Shown: positions 17,612-27,500 of the stretch, piece after piece
Layout of the letters: each line of letters starts with the position of its first letter
Numbering within the stretch: position 1 is the stretch's first letter
NCBI RefSeq assembly: GCF_007744255.1
Contig: NZ_CP036267.1
Coordinates: 6,150,001-6,214,000, forward strand
DNA: 64,000 nucleotides
Source: Thalassoglobus polymorphus
GTDB taxonomy: Bacteria; Planctomycetota; Planctomycetia; Planctomycetales; Planctomycetaceae
Direction: 5' to 3'
Translations under genes and position numbers: made by a program
The notes under the pieces: model-generated
The model's input: only the letters and a program-made list of their open reading frames with translations
Told to the model about the DNA's origin: nothing
Databases searched by the model: none

Positions 17612-17998
17612 ATGGATGTGGAAGAGGAATTAATAACCATTTTCGTCTACGGGACTCTCAAGCGAGGCGATTGTCGACACCATGTGGTTTCTCGGTTCCA
17701 TTTCCTTGGAGAAGCAGTGACGCAGCCCGTCTATCGACTCTTTCATCTTGGGTCTTATCCCGGACTTGTCGAAGTCGCCGAGGATGGAAGTGAAGTTCAG
17801 GGGGAACTCTATGCGATTGATCCGGAGCGCATCAGAGAGGTCGATGAAATTGAGGGAGTTGAGGCCGGTTTGTATCAGCGAGTTCCTGTGCAGTTGCAAT
17901 CACCTTGGCGAATCAGCGGAGCTGAAACGTATCTTTATCTTGGTGATGTTTCTCATGCAAAAGACCTCGGCACGCACTGGGAAGTGGCAGAGTCATGA
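17612..17998 (+). CDS. gamma-glutamylcyclotransferase-like (GGCT/AIG2) protein
   Basis: 128-residue GGCT-fold protein. The hallmark FVYGTLKRGDCRHHVV (about 10-25) is the substrate-loop motif, and VQGELYAIDPERIREVDEIEG carries the acidic catalytic region. Members cyclise gamma-glutamyl amines or peptides to 5-oxoproline, or have unknown substrates. The start at 17612 is one base after the RND stop (17610), preferred to an ATG inside that gene at 17567. The end overlaps the next start by 4 bp (ATGA), so translational coupling is likely. Confidence 0.85.
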   Translation: MDVEEELITIFVYGTLKRGDCRHHVVSRFHFLGEAVTQPVYRLFHLGSYPGLVEVAEDGSEVQGELYAIDPERIREVDEIEGVEAGLYQRVPVQLQSPWRISGAETYLYLGDVSHAKDLGTHWEVAES

Positions 17999-19065
17999 TC
18001 TTCAGCAGCGCTGAGAACCGCTCAGCTTTGTTTGAATTGCACAAAGAAGAGTGCGAACATGTGATTCGGAAGTTGGTTTCTCTACCGGCGAAGTCGGTGA
18101 AAGTCGAGCTTGGCGGAACGGGCTTCAGCGGAGCGATCATCTTTCGAGTCGCTCTCGATGACGATCTCTACGCCTTGCGTCGTTGGCCCAGTCCAACTTT
18201 GCCTCAGCAGCGAATTCTTGGACTGCATCGTTATCTTCAGCATCTCAAAGAACGCAATCTTCCGGTCGCCGTTCCTGTTTCTGTCCCGAACTCTCTTCCA
18301 GGTCGGCAATGCAATCGGTCGCTCATCAATTTCAATGGTCATTATTGGCAGCTTGAACCTTGGTTGCCGGGCGAACCGAAACATGGCGATGAAATTTCTG
18401 ATACCGAACTTCATGAAGCGATGCAGACGCTTGCCCGGTTGCATTTAGCCTCCAGCGATTACGTTACAAGTTCTTCTCGGAATGATTGGTTCTCTGTAAA
18501 AACAGCGGCTCCTCCTACGGTTCAGGAGCGAATCTCGCTGATTGATTCCTGGAATTGTGAGAAGCTTCAACTGTGCGAAAGAGCGATTGAAACGGCACCG
18601 TCTGAAATCCGGGATGTCTGTCGCTCGATCCTCAACTATTTTGTTCAGCGTGCAACCCCGCTGCGGGATTCGTTGTGTCAGAAATCCAATCAAGTTGTGA
18701 CTCTTTTCCCTTGCTGGCGTGATCTCTGGTCGGAACATGTTCTTTTCACGAATGACAAAGTGACCGGATTGATTGATCCAAATGCAACTCGCTGTGATCA
18801 CGTTGCAACGGATCTGTCGCGGCTTCTCGGCAGTTATCTGGGAGACGATAAACGGCGTTGGCAAGTTGCACTTGAGAGCTATCAAGAGGTTCGTCCGCTC
18901 ACGGAGTTGGACCATGAGTTGATCCACCTGTTCGACAAAACCTCAGTCTTGTTGAGTGGGATGACATGGATTCATCGTTGGCAAAGCAAAGCAATTTCCG
19001 CTGATCAATTCGACAAGATTTTGGACCGCTTGCGACTCATCAAACAGCGTTTGCAGAAGTTGTGA
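17995..19065 (+). CDS. aminoglycoside-phosphotransferase-fold kinase (APH/choline kinase-like)
   Basis: 356-residue small-molecule kinase-like protein. GGTGFSGAIIFRVAL (about 42) fits the nucleotide loop, LYALRRWP the ATP-anchoring region, YWQLEPWLPG the hinge and LARLHLAS the helix before the catalytic loop. The catalytic loop reads WRDLWSEHVLF: the aspartate is present but the usual first His is Trp and the usual metal-binding Asn is His. The metal motif GLIDPNATRCDH keeps its Asp. The changes may mean altered or weak kinase activity. It overlaps the GGCT-like gene by 4 bp. Substrate unknown; no reason to call it a resistance gene. Confidence 0.75.
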   Translation: MIFSSAENRSALFELHKEECEHVIRKLVSLPAKSVKVELGGTGFSGAIIFRVALDDDLYALRRWPSPTLPQQRILGLHRYLQHLKERNLPVAVPVSVPNSLPGRQCNRSLINFNGHYWQLEPWLPGEPKHGDEISDTELHEAMQTLARLHLASSDYVTSSSRNDWFSVKTAAPPTVQERISLIDSWNCEKLQLCERAIETAPSEIRDVCRSILNYFVQRATPLRDSLCQKSNQVVTLFPCWRDLWSEHVLFTNDKVTGLIDPNATRCDHVATDLSRLLGSYLGDDKRRWQVALESYQEVRPLTELDHELIHLFDKTSVLLSGMTWIHRWQSKAISADQFDKILDRLRLIKQRLQKL

Positions 19066-19117
19066 GAGTCCTCTGGAAGCTTGCGATGTTCACGGGAACA
19101 CCAGATCTTGAAGATGC

Positions 19118-19846
19118 TTAGAGTCGATTCAGGTCGAATCCGAATTGTTTCCAAGCCTGTGGAAGTGGAGCGGTGATCGACATGGCTTCTTTGCGGATGG
19201 GATGGGTTAACGATAATCGCCAGGCATGCAGGCCGATGGCTGCTGGGTTGCCGAGCGTCGATTTTGCTCCATACTTCTCATCGCCGATGACAGGACAACC
19301 ACGACTGGCGAACTGGATGCGAATTTGGTGCATCCGACCCGTGTCGAGATCAATTTCAACAAGAGCTCTTCCCTGATGCTCCGACAAGACGCGATAACGC
19401 AGCCGCGCTTCTTTTGCACCGGTGGTATTTTGCTTGCGAATTTCAACGCGTGATTGATCGGGAATTCGATAAATCCAGTCTTCGAGAGTCCCCTCTAGCT
19501 GACTTGGAATGTGTTCGAGGATCGCACGATACGTTTTAGTGACCTGCCGTTTGGCGAACTGGTCAGAGACCCGGGCTGCACTCTTCGAATTGCGGGTGAA
19601 GACGGAAACACCGGAAACGGGGCGGTCGAGACGATGCGGAATTCCGAGGTAAACATTGCCCGGCTTATTGTACTTCTGTCGCAGATAGTCTTTGACCTGC
19701 TCGGCCAGACTTTGCATCCCGGCAGGCGCACCTTGCGAGATGACCCCGCTCGGTTTATTCACCGCAATCACGGGGCCATCTTCACAAATGACGTTCAATT
19801 TTGGGTTGGGTTGGATGATCGACACAACGGATCCCGCAAGTCTCAC
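19118..19846 (-). CDS. RluA-family 23S rRNA/tRNA pseudouridine synthase
   Basis: Isomerises uridine to pseudouridine in RNA. Motif I VICEDGPVIAVNKPSG is at about 20-34 and the catalytic motif II PHRLDRPVSGVSVF at about 71-84, with the nucleophilic Asp in HRLD. TGRMHQIRIQFASRGCPVIGD is motif III. There is no N-terminal S4 domain, so it is one of the short RluA/RluC/TruC-like members (242 aa). The start used is a GTG at 19846; no good ATG lies before motif I. Exact target uridine cannot be told. Convergent with the kinase gene ending at 19065. Confidence 0.9.
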   Translation of the reverse strand: MRLAGSVVSIIQPNPKLNVICEDGPVIAVNKPSGVISQGAPAGMQSLAEQVKDYLRQKYNKPGNVYLGIPHRLDRPVSGVSVFTRNSKSAARVSDQFAKRQVTKTYRAILEHIPSQLEGTLEDWIYRIPDQSRVEIRKQNTTGAKEARLRYRVLSEHQGRALVEIDLDTGRMHQIRIQFASRGCPVIGDEKYGAKSTLGNPAAIGLHAWRLSLTHPIRKEAMSITAPLPQAWKQFGFDLNRL

Positions 19847-19867
19847 ACTCGATGAGAGTCTTTTCGA

Positions 19868-19954
19868 TGCTTGCCGCGGCCGTGAAGGTCACATTCATGA
19901 CTTCGAAGACTGTTCGCCACGAGGCCGGACTGCGACACCTATTTCTAAACCGCT
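19868..19954 (-). repeat. family B palindromic element, copy B4
   Basis: GGCCGTGAAGGTCACATTC ... GACTGTTCGCCACGAGGCC, arms pairing through GGCC / GGCC and GTG / CAC, with TTTCTAAACCGCTCTAG at its end. It lies between apt and the pseudouridine synthase gene. Confidence 0.85.
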
Positions 19955-20479
19955 CTAGTTCTCGTCGTCATAGGTCATTAAAGCAAAGCAGTCGTGAGGA
20001 GCAAGGACGTCTCTTCCATTGAGAAAGCTGAGTTCGAGAGCAAATGCACAGCTGACCACCTCGGCACCAGACTGCTCGATCAACTTCACGCAGGCGTTCA
20101 TCGTTCCGCCGGTTGCCAGTAAATCGTCAACTAAAAGAACTTTGTCACCTTTTGAGAAGGCATCAGTGTGAATCTCAAGAGTGTCCGTTCCGTACTCTAA
20201 TTCGTAATGGAATGAATTTGTGTCGAAAGGCAATTTGCCCGGCTTACGAACCGGAATAAACGCAGCATTCAGCTCCAGTGCCAGCGGAGCTGCGAAGATG
20301 AATCCGCGCGCTTCGGCGGCTGCGATCGCATCGATTTTTTGATCGCGATAGTGATCTGCCAGTTGCTTGATGGATTCTCGAAAGGAATCGGGGCACGAGA
20401 GCAGGGGGGTGATATCGCGAAACATAATCCCCGGCTTCGGGAAGTTCGGAATGTTGCGGATTTTTTCTTTCAAGTCCAT
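19955..20479 (-). CDS. apt: adenine phosphoribosyltransferase
   Basis: Salvages adenine to AMP with PRPP. The 174-residue protein opens [20 protein letters not shown], the standard Apt start, then RDITPLL, and has [16 protein letters not shown] and the PRPP-binding loop [16 protein letters not shown] (about 118-133). Length and order match bacterial Apt. It is a single gene; the rightward neighbour is the kinase gene on the same strand, 217 bp upstream, with nothing notable between. Confidence 0.96.
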   Translation of the reverse strand: MDLKEKIRNIPNFPKPGIMFRDITPLLSCPDSFRESIKQLADHYRDQKIDAIAAAEARGFIFAAPLALELNAAFIPVRKPGKLPFDTNSFHYELEYGTDTLEIHTDAFSKGDKVLLVDDLLATGGTMNACVKLIEQSGAEVVSCAFALELSFLNGRDVLAPHDCFALMTYDDEN

Positions 20480-20696
20480 GAGAATGTCTTATTGAGTGAG
20501 AGTGAATATGTCTGTCGCGGGTGATCTTACACGAATTTGGAGAAATGTTTAGTTCCACACTTCGTGGAGTCAGATTTAAGTCAGTAGGGATCTCAACTCA
20601 CTCCGCGTGCAGGCTTCCAATTGCCGCATGTGTGGGTCACCAAAAGTGTGGCTGCTGCAACTGAGCGAAACATCAATCGATGTTAAGAGTCTCGTT

Positions 20697-22430
20697 TTAC
20701 TTTGCATCGGAAATTGGCAGGTCTTCTTTTCCGAGCAGCTGAACTCCGGTCGCTTTGAAGTATTTGAGTTCCGCCTGATCCACGAGCTCTACCGCGTCGG
20801 GGTCCGAATCGTAGAGTTTCTTGATGCTAAACCAAATTGCGATGGCACGTTCAACCTGGCCTTCTTGAAGAAAAGTATCCGCACGCTCCAGGGCGGCTCT
20901 CACGTAATCGAGGCGGTCCGGGGGCATTTCATTTGTGATCTCGGAGATCATTTGAATCAGTAACGCTGACAGATTCTGGTCTTCTTCAGAGCTTCCGAGA
21001 AGTTCGTAAAACGCCATCAGCTTTGATCGTGCTTCCGCCAGGCGTCCTTGACGACGTAGTTCCATCGCCTGCAGGATGATTGCTTCGGCTTCTGACTTGG
21101 GGGCAGGTTGCTGTTTCGTGGCCTTGCCGAACAATGTTTTTCGTAACTCGTAGATCTCGATCTGGTCCAGATACGGGGTGACTTCCGGTTCCCATCGCTC
21201 TCGGTCGGCTTCGATCAACGGAAGAAAATAATCTTTCTTGGCAGCTTCCCATGCCAGACCTGCCGGGCGATCCATGAGATCTTCGCCACGCTGAAAGAGT
21301 TGTTCCTGAGAAGGCGTGTTGATACGGAACAAGACATAGACAAGTCCGCAGGTCAGTAACAAGACCCCTACCAGAACCCAGGTGTTGTCAAGCAGTCGAT
21401 GCAGTTTTGAATCAGGCTTCTCTGCATCCATCTGTGCGCGGAACAAGTCGCGTACGAGTGTTCCGCCAACTTCGTCGCCAAGGCTTGCTCCTGGGGCAAC
21501 ATCTGCCATCGTCTCAGCTGTTCCGACCAACTCCGAATATTCGGATTCCTGCTGCTCTTTCAGATCGACTTTCTTCGGGATTTCCTTCAGACGCAAGCTG
21601 AGCACGTAAGCATCGGGGTAACGATCTTCCTGTTTTTTTGACAGGCACTGGCAAACAACTTCATCCAGCCAAAACGGAACTTCAGGAACCAAACGTTTGA
21701 CGCTGTCGAACTGAGAGAATCGGTGCTTCTGAATAATGTCGAGTGCTGTCTTCCCGGTGAATGGGGGCCGACCGGTGAGCATGACGTACATCACTGCCCC
21801 CAGTGAGTAAAGGTCGCTCTGCTTCGTGGCCCGCTTGCCTTGTGCCTGTTCGGGGGACATATATTCAGCTGTCCCCAGAATCCCTCCGGTGACTGTTAAT
21901 TTTCCGGATGCAAAGACCTGAGCGACCCCAAAGTCCGTCAGCTTGATGGTCCCATCCTTCCCGATTAACAAGTTCGACGGTTTTAAATCTCGATGAATAA
22001 TGCCGGCGTTGTGAGCTGCTTTGAGTGCCGAGCAAACTTGCACGCTATAATCAATTACCTCGCGCCAGGGGATTCGCCCTTCTCTTTCCAGTCGATCAGC
22101 AAGTGTCTCACCATCAACGAACTCCATGGTGTAGAAGTACGAACCGAGGTCTTCACCATTCTCGTACAACTCGACAATGTGTGGGTTTGTCAGCTGCTTC
22201 ATCGCTGCGATTTCGCGATCAAAACGAGCGACAAAGCCTGCTTCGCGAGCCATCGACGCTGGCAGCAGTTTCACGGCTGCGAACTCGTCGGTTTCCTGAT
22301 GCCGTCCGAGATAGACGGTTCCCATCCCTCCGGAACCAAGTTTCCGTTCGATGAAATAGGGACCGATTGTCGCAGGTAATTCGCGATCGGCTTCAGTCTC
22401 GGGATGAAAATCTGATTCGGAAGTGCTCAC
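20697..22430 (-). CDS. membrane-anchored eukaryotic-type Ser/Thr protein kinase
   Basis: 577-residue Hanks-type kinase. The glycine loop LGSGGMGTVYLG is at 31-42, the ATP lysine K54, the catalytic loop HRDLKPSN at 146-153, DFG at 166-168 and the APE-like MSPEQ at 191-195, so it should be active. One transmembrane helix (residues 351-369) puts the C-terminal 200 residues outside; these are helical and look TPR-like (ELRRQGRLAEARSKL, ALERADTFLQEGQVERAIAI). Such kinases are abundant in planctomycetes. The downstream target is unknown. Confidence 0.93.
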   Translation of the reverse strand: MSTSESDFHPETEADRELPATIGPYFIERKLGSGGMGTVYLGRHQETDEFAAVKLLPASMAREAGFVARFDREIAAMKQLTNPHIVELYENGEDLGSYFYTMEFVDGETLADRLEREGRIPWREVIDYSVQVCSALKAAHNAGIIHRDLKPSNLLIGKDGTIKLTDFGVAQVFASGKLTVTGGILGTAEYMSPEQAQGKRATKQSDLYSLGAVMYVMLTGRPPFTGKTALDIIQKHRFSQFDSVKRLVPEVPFWLDEVVCQCLSKKQEDRYPDAYVLSLRLKEIPKKVDLKEQQESEYSELVGTAETMADVAPGASLGDEVGGTLVRDLFRAQMDAEKPDSKLHRLLDNTWVLVGVLLLTCGLVYVLFRINTPSQEQLFQRGEDLMDRPAGLAWEAAKKDYFLPLIEADRERWEPEVTPYLDQIEIYELRKTLFGKATKQQPAPKSEAEAIILQAMELRRQGRLAEARSKLMAFYELLGSSEEDQNLSALLIQMISEITNEMPPDRLDYVRAALERADTFLQEGQVERAIAIWFSIKKLYDSDPDAVELVDQAELKYFKATGVQLLGKEDLPISDAK

Positions 22431-22471
22431 AATTGTCTACAATTCGTCAGACATGATTCATTCATTCATTT

Positions 22472-22577
22472 TAGAGCAGTTTGCTCTATCGTCTGCCCGT
22501 GAAGAACGCATTTCTCTAGTAAAAATGCTGTTCGCCGCGAGCCAGAACCTGCAAACCAATTCGAAAGATGCAATAGA
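22472..22577 (-). repeat. family B palindromic element, full copy B5
   Basis: TAGAGCAGTTTGCTCTA, then GCCCGTGAAGAACGCATTT, then AAAATGCTGTTCGCC and CAGAACCTGCAAACC and TTCGAAAGATGCAATA. It is the reverse complement of the copy at 51851 and abuts a degenerate family A copy. A short frame 22423-22677 lies wholly on these repeats and is not called a gene. Confidence 0.88.
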
Positions 22578-22646
22578 ACTGATCTGGAACCTTGAAAATG
22601 ACTCTCCAAAGACTGAGGAAATCACTGATTTCAGGAGCTTTCGGAG
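22574..22646 (+). repeat. family A palindromic element, degenerate copy A3
   Basis: TAGAACTGATCTGGAACCTT ... TTTCAGGAGCTTTCGGAG, diverged from consensus, joined tail to tail with family B copy B5. Confidence 0.6.
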
Positions 22647-22686
22647 AGGTATTTCATATCCCGCAAGATCAGTCTAAGGAGCAACG

Positions 22687-23085
22687 ATGCAGACAGCAAT
22701 TCTATTAGTGGCCCACGGGTCTCGACGTGATGAAGCCAACGATGACCTTGTGAAGCTGGCGAAGATGTTCACAGAGGCCACGACCGATGAAATTGTCGAA
22801 GTGGGATTTCTGGAAATTGCCCATCCTTCGATCCCCGAGGGGCTTCAAGCCTGTGCTGAGCGTGGGGCGGAGTCGATATCGATTCTGCCGTTTTTTCTCT
22901 CTCCGGGAGATCACGTCACCCGCGATCTTGCGAACTTTCGAGACCGATTCCTGGCTCAGACTCCCCAGATTGCGTGTCACGTTTGCCCACCGATTGGACT
23001 TCATTCCAAACTGGTCGAATTGATGCTACTGCGCTTAAGCGAAGGCCGACAACTTGCCACTGAAGTTGCCGGCGAGACAGAGTGA
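22687..23085 (+). CDS. CbiX/SirB-like sirohydrochlorin chelatase-family protein
   Basis: 132-residue single-domain class II chelatase fold. LLVAHGSRRDEANDD (about 6-20) contains the metal-binding His, EVGFLEIAHPSI the conserved Glu/His region and LPFFLSPGDHVTRD (about 71-84) the second His. Small CbiX/SirB proteins insert Co or Fe into sirohydrochlorin for cobalamin or sirohaem; family members in planctomycetes are often of unproven role. AAGGAG lies 6 bp before the ATG. No other tetrapyrrole gene is nearby. Confidence 0.85.
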   Translation: MQTAILLVAHGSRRDEANDDLVKLAKMFTEATTDEIVEVGFLEIAHPSIPEGLQACAERGAESISILPFFLSPGDHVTRDLANFRDRFLAQTPQIACHVCPPIGLHSKLVELMLLRLSEGRQLATEVAGETE

Positions 23086-23107
23086 ACAACGGACAAGATC
23101 GAATCGT

Positions 23108-24520
23108 CTATTCCGGTAATAATGGTTTGGGATTTTCGATCCAGGCGGCTTCTCGTTGTCCGGCTCCGGGGCGGTCGGTATCGCCGAGGTCTTTTCTGGC
23201 TTCTTCTGCGTAGCCAATCAGGCGTTTTACCACTTCTGGGTGATCCGCAGCGACGTTTGTTTCCTCAGAGATATCTTCATTGAGTTGGTACAGTTCGGCT
23301 GCTTGCTCTTTTGTCGTGCGGGAGTTGATTTTGCGTTTCGTGTTTGGCAGGTAAAGTTTCCAGGCACCTGACCTCACTGCCTGGAGTTGATCTCCGAAGT
23401 AGTAGAAGAACGCTTTGTGTGGAGACTTGGCCGTTTTTGGTTCGGATAGAATCGGCCAGATGTCTTTGCCATCGATGATTCGATCTTCAGGAACCTTTGC
23501 ACCGGCAAGCTTGGCAAATGTTGGATACAGATCCATTGTGGAACACAACGTATTTGTCGTGGCATGAGGGATTTTTCCCGGCCAGCGAATGATGCACGGA
23601 ACACGCATTGCTCCTTCGCTGACATCGTATCCCCAGCCTTTCAACGGAGCGTTGCTTCCTTGTGGCGGATTCCTGCGCGGGGCTCCATTGTCCGAAGTCC
23701 AGACGACGAGAGTTTTTTCGTCGAGATCAAGACGCTTGAGCGTTTTCAGAATTTCTCCTGTCGACCAATCCAATTCTTCAACCGAATCACCATAGGTTCC
23801 GTTTTTACTTTTTCCCAAGAACGCTTCACTGGCAAATGGGCTGCGTGTACTACCAGGCATGGCATGAGGGAGGTAAAGAAAGAACGGCTTCTTCTGATTC
23901 TCTTCGATAAAGCTGACTGCTCGTTCCGTGTATCGTTTCGTGAGCAAGGCACGATCAACGCCTGATTCGAGGACCTTCTCATCTTCCATCAGCGGAAGTG
24001 GTGGCCATGGTTTTCCTTCGCGAGGTGTCATGTCGTCGCTGTACGGAATTCCGAAGTAAGAATCGAAACCCTGACGAGTCGGCAGCAGTTCAGGTTGATC
24101 ACCCAAGTGCCATTTTCCGATGATCGTTGTCGTGTATCCGGCCGATTTCAAGACTTCGGCCATCGTTACTTCTTGTGGATGCAATCCTTTCGGCGAGACC
24201 GGTTGGAGAACCAAACCACCGCTGTCTGATTTTTGCATGTTCACACGTCGCGGATAACAGCCGGACATCACACTCGCACGTGATGGGGTGCAAACTCCAC
24301 TGGAGACGTAAAAACCGGTCAGTTTGAGACCTTCCTCAGCCATCTTGTCGAGATGTGGAGTTCGATGGAGTTGAGAGCCGTAGCAGCCGACATCTCCGTA
24401 CCCCAAGTTATCGCACAGGATGAAAATGATATTCGGCTTTTCGGCCTGAGCGGAATTGGCGAGAGAAAGAGTGCTCGTGCATAGAAGCATCAGCAGTAGA
24501 AGCGGCGTTGGAAATCTCAT
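23108..24520 (-). CDS. secreted type I sulfatase
   Basis: 470-residue sulfatase. The start at 24520 is chosen because AAGGG lies just upstream and residues 1-27 then form a clean signal peptide (ends AQA); the longer frame to 24619 has none. Metal residues D37/N38 are in CDNLGYGD, the formylglycine motif CTPSR is at 77-81, GKWHLGD and WTSDNGAP follow, and a C-terminal domain with DLYPTFAKLAGA and AVRSGAWKLYLP completes the family pattern. It lies 76 bp downstream of the propeller-cytochrome gene on the same strand, so sulfate removal and sugar oxidation may be linked. A family B fragment sits in the gap. Confidence 0.94.
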   Translation of the reverse strand: MRFPTPLLLLMLLCTSTLSLANSAQAEKPNIIFILCDNLGYGDVGCYGSQLHRTPHLDKMAEEGLKLTGFYVSSGVCTPSRASVMSGCYPRRVNMQKSDSGGLVLQPVSPKGLHPQEVTMAEVLKSAGYTTTIIGKWHLGDQPELLPTRQGFDSYFGIPYSDDMTPREGKPWPPLPLMEDEKVLESGVDRALLTKRYTERAVSFIEENQKKPFFLYLPHAMPGSTRSPFASEAFLGKSKNGTYGDSVEELDWSTGEILKTLKRLDLDEKTLVVWTSDNGAPRRNPPQGSNAPLKGWGYDVSEGAMRVPCIIRWPGKIPHATTNTLCSTMDLYPTFAKLAGAKVPEDRIIDGKDIWPILSEPKTAKSPHKAFFYYFGDQLQAVRSGAWKLYLPNTKRKINSRTTKEQAAELYQLNEDISEETNVAADHPEVVKRLIGYAEEARKDLGDTDRPGAGQREAAWIENPKPLLPE

Positions 24521-24527
24521 AGATACC

Positions 24528-24565
24528 CTTTCGGATTGGTGTTCGTGTTTTGCCTCGTGCATCAG
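24528..24565 (+). repeat. family B palindromic element, left-half fragment
   Basis: TTTCGGATTGGTGTTCGTGT then TTTGCCTCGTGCA matches the left end of family B. It sits directly before the sulfatase 2 start, inside its untranslated leader. Confidence 0.5.
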
Positions 24566-24596
24566 TTGTTGGTCCGAGGTCACAAGAGGTCCTTGT

Positions 24597-27500
24597 TTAC
24601 TCTCCGGTTGGAAGCTCAATATGTGCGAAACCCGGATCGTTCACAGGCATCACTTTGAGGGCAGTTTTTCGGACGGACTGGTCGATGGCGATTGTCAATT
24701 GATGTTGACCTTTCTCGACTTCTGCTGTGATGAGTTCAGAGGAATCGATTGGTTTTTCGTCAATCCAGATTTGGAGACCATTTCCAGAATTTAATTTGAA
24801 TCCGATCTTGCCCGATTCAGAATTAAACTCTGTACGCACGAAACTCATCCCTCGATTTCCGGCAGCCGAACGGTTGCGAATTCGTAGCTCCGGAAGTTCT
24901 GAGACAGCGAGTTCTCCGTTGACGTGGCTGTAGACCCGGCTCCATTGGAAGTCTGGGTTATCGGTTGCGGCAGCGGCGTAGCTGATTCGACGGAACTGAA
25001 ACGCAGCTTGCTGAGTCGCTTGAATCGTTTCCCAGTGCCTGACAATTTGCTGTGTGCTAATGGTAAACTCAGGGACGCGACCCAAGGCGTACAGAAAGGC
25101 TGATAAGTCGATCAACTCCTGATGAGTAATGTTCGATGTCAGGCCGGCCGGCATCAGCGATGCTCCTTGCTTTTGCTGTTCAATCGAATCTTTGAGAATC
25201 ATCAGTTCTTTTCCGTCGGCATCTTTCAGGAAGAGCTGAGTGCCCGTTTCACGAGCTTTGATTCCTGAATAAATCTTTCCTTCATCGGTCGCGACGACAA
25301 CAGTATGGAAGCCCTCTTTCACTTTGGCATTCGGATCGAGGATCGATTCGATGATGTAATCTGGCTGGGCTGTTGCCCCCAGACTCAGGAGGTTCGAACC
25401 GATTGTTCCACCAGCGGGACCAACTGCATGACACTTCAAACAGTTGAGGTTCTGTCGGCGGAATATTTGTTCACCGCGAGCAGCGTTTCCATTTGCTAGA
25501 ACGTCTTCTACGAGCGTCTGCATTTGTGCAGGAGAGAGTTTCACAGGATCTTGATTCAGTCCGCCAGCGGTTTGCAGGAGTTTTGCCAGTGCGGAATCCT
25601 GTTGGCCGGACGAACTCAGAATTCGCGCACCAACAACAGCTACGTCTTTCGGAATTGTCTTCCCTGCAAGAGCTTTGGCGACGTGGTCTGCGGCGCCCTT
25701 CCGTTGCAGGATGGACTGGAAGAGCGGTTGAGAATCAGGAGCTGATGCCGATTGGAAAAAGAGAATCGACAGGTTCGCGGCCTGCTGAGGTCGGAGTCGA
25801 AGAAGTTCTTCAATTGCAACACGTCGCAAAATTGGAGCCGATTTGCTCTTGGCTAAGTTTATCAGTTCCGTCGCTGCAGGTTGATCAGAAAAGGCTCCGA
25901 GCGCGCGAATCGCACTCGAACGATCCTGCAGCGAAATCTTCTCATCTTGAGTCGCTGAAAGAACGACGTCTCGCAACGGCTGATGCTTCCAGGCTCCGAT
26001 GCACATGACGACTGCAGCCCGGATTGAGGGACTGTTCGCGTCGGCCAACTTTTTGATTTGATTGAGATCACGAGGCGGGATGATCTTTCGATTCACCGCT
26101 GCCGGATAAAGCGTATGAAGGAGTGCGTGCCTGAATTCATCAGAGATATTATCGCTGAGCGATAAATCGAAAATTGCTCCCAGATGTTCAGGAGTCCCGA
26201 TGTCAGCGATGACGCGAAGTGCATCAAGCCGGGCGGAGCCATCGAGCGTTCCCTGCTGAATCTTCTGAACCAGTGTTGCTGTTCCGGCAGCTGATCCGGA
26301 TGATCGCAACAGAAACGGAAGTGCCTGCGGGGGAGATTCCACATTCAGCGACCCGTCCAGCAAGGCAGGTGTCCAAATCGGTTCGAGGTCACGACATGTC
26401 AGCCAGAGTGCGTAGTCGATGTTTTCGTCAACATCTTGTTCCAGAGCCTGCAGGGCGATACTGACAGCTTCAGGTTGTTTCACTTCTGCGAGAGCACGGA
26501 TCGCTTCGAGTCGAACTTGCGGGTGCGTGTCTGCGATCCGTTGTGCCAGAATCTCCAGCGGAGAATCAACTTTCTGTATGAGCTGCCCAACGACGCGTGT
26601 TGCTGCCGCGCGGACATGATGGTCTTTGCTGTTTAAACACTTTCCGAGCAGAGCCGGTTCGATTTTCCCGAACGATTGATGAATCCACAACGCTTCAAGA
26701 TTGAGTTGGTCGTTGGAATGTTTGTTGGCCCAGGCGAGGACTTCGGGCAACACTTTCTCGCCCTGTTCTTTCAGTACGACTTTGGCTTGAGATCGTGAGT
26801 AACGATTTGGTGAGTCGACATGGCTGAGCAATTCGTCCGTTGAGAGTTTCGTGAAGTCGACCGGTTTGAGAGTTGGCTTTCCTGTGTATGTGACGCGCCA
26901 GATCCGACCATGTGTGTGATCGCGACGAGGGTCACGGAAGTCGACTTCGCCATGCTGGATGATGGGGTTGTACCAGTCGGCAATATAGATCGCACCATCG
27001 GGGCCTTGTTTGACATCAATCGGCCGAAAGGCAACGTGGTCCGACTTAATCACTTCCTGCTGCTCTTGTGAGCGGTAGCCGGAAGCGTCTTCCGTCAAGA
27101 CGAATCGGCAGACACGGTGTCCACGGAAATCGTTGGTGATCATGCTGCCTTGCCAATCATCTGGCAGGTGCTCGCTTTCTACAATTTCCAACCCGCAGTG
27201 CTTCGGGCTCCCAGGATTAAGACCATGCAAGATCCGCTGAGCGCCGTAGGCTGTCATGTACGAGGCGCCAGGAACCATGTAGTTGATTCCTTCTCCACCG
27301 GCTCCGTCGGTTCCGAAGGTTTGACCGTAGCGGTCGAAGTCGGTCCCCCACTGATTCACGAGTCCGCGAGCGAAGACACTTAGCTCAAGCGTTTCGGGTC
27401 GAAATCTCCACATTCCGCCGGCGTTGAGTCGGTGGATTCCCCAAGGGGTTTCGATGTGACTGTGGATGTAGATCGACTGATTGAAATAGAGGTGGCTGTC

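Noticed and set aside
17995-19065. Calling the APH-fold gene an aminoglycoside resistance gene
   Set aside because: Catalytic loop is atypical and there is no mobile or resistance context; the fold covers many metabolic kinases.
22423-22677. 84-residue plus-strand frame before the chelatase gene
   Set aside because: It consists almost wholly of a family B and a family A element; composition is that of the repeats in other places.
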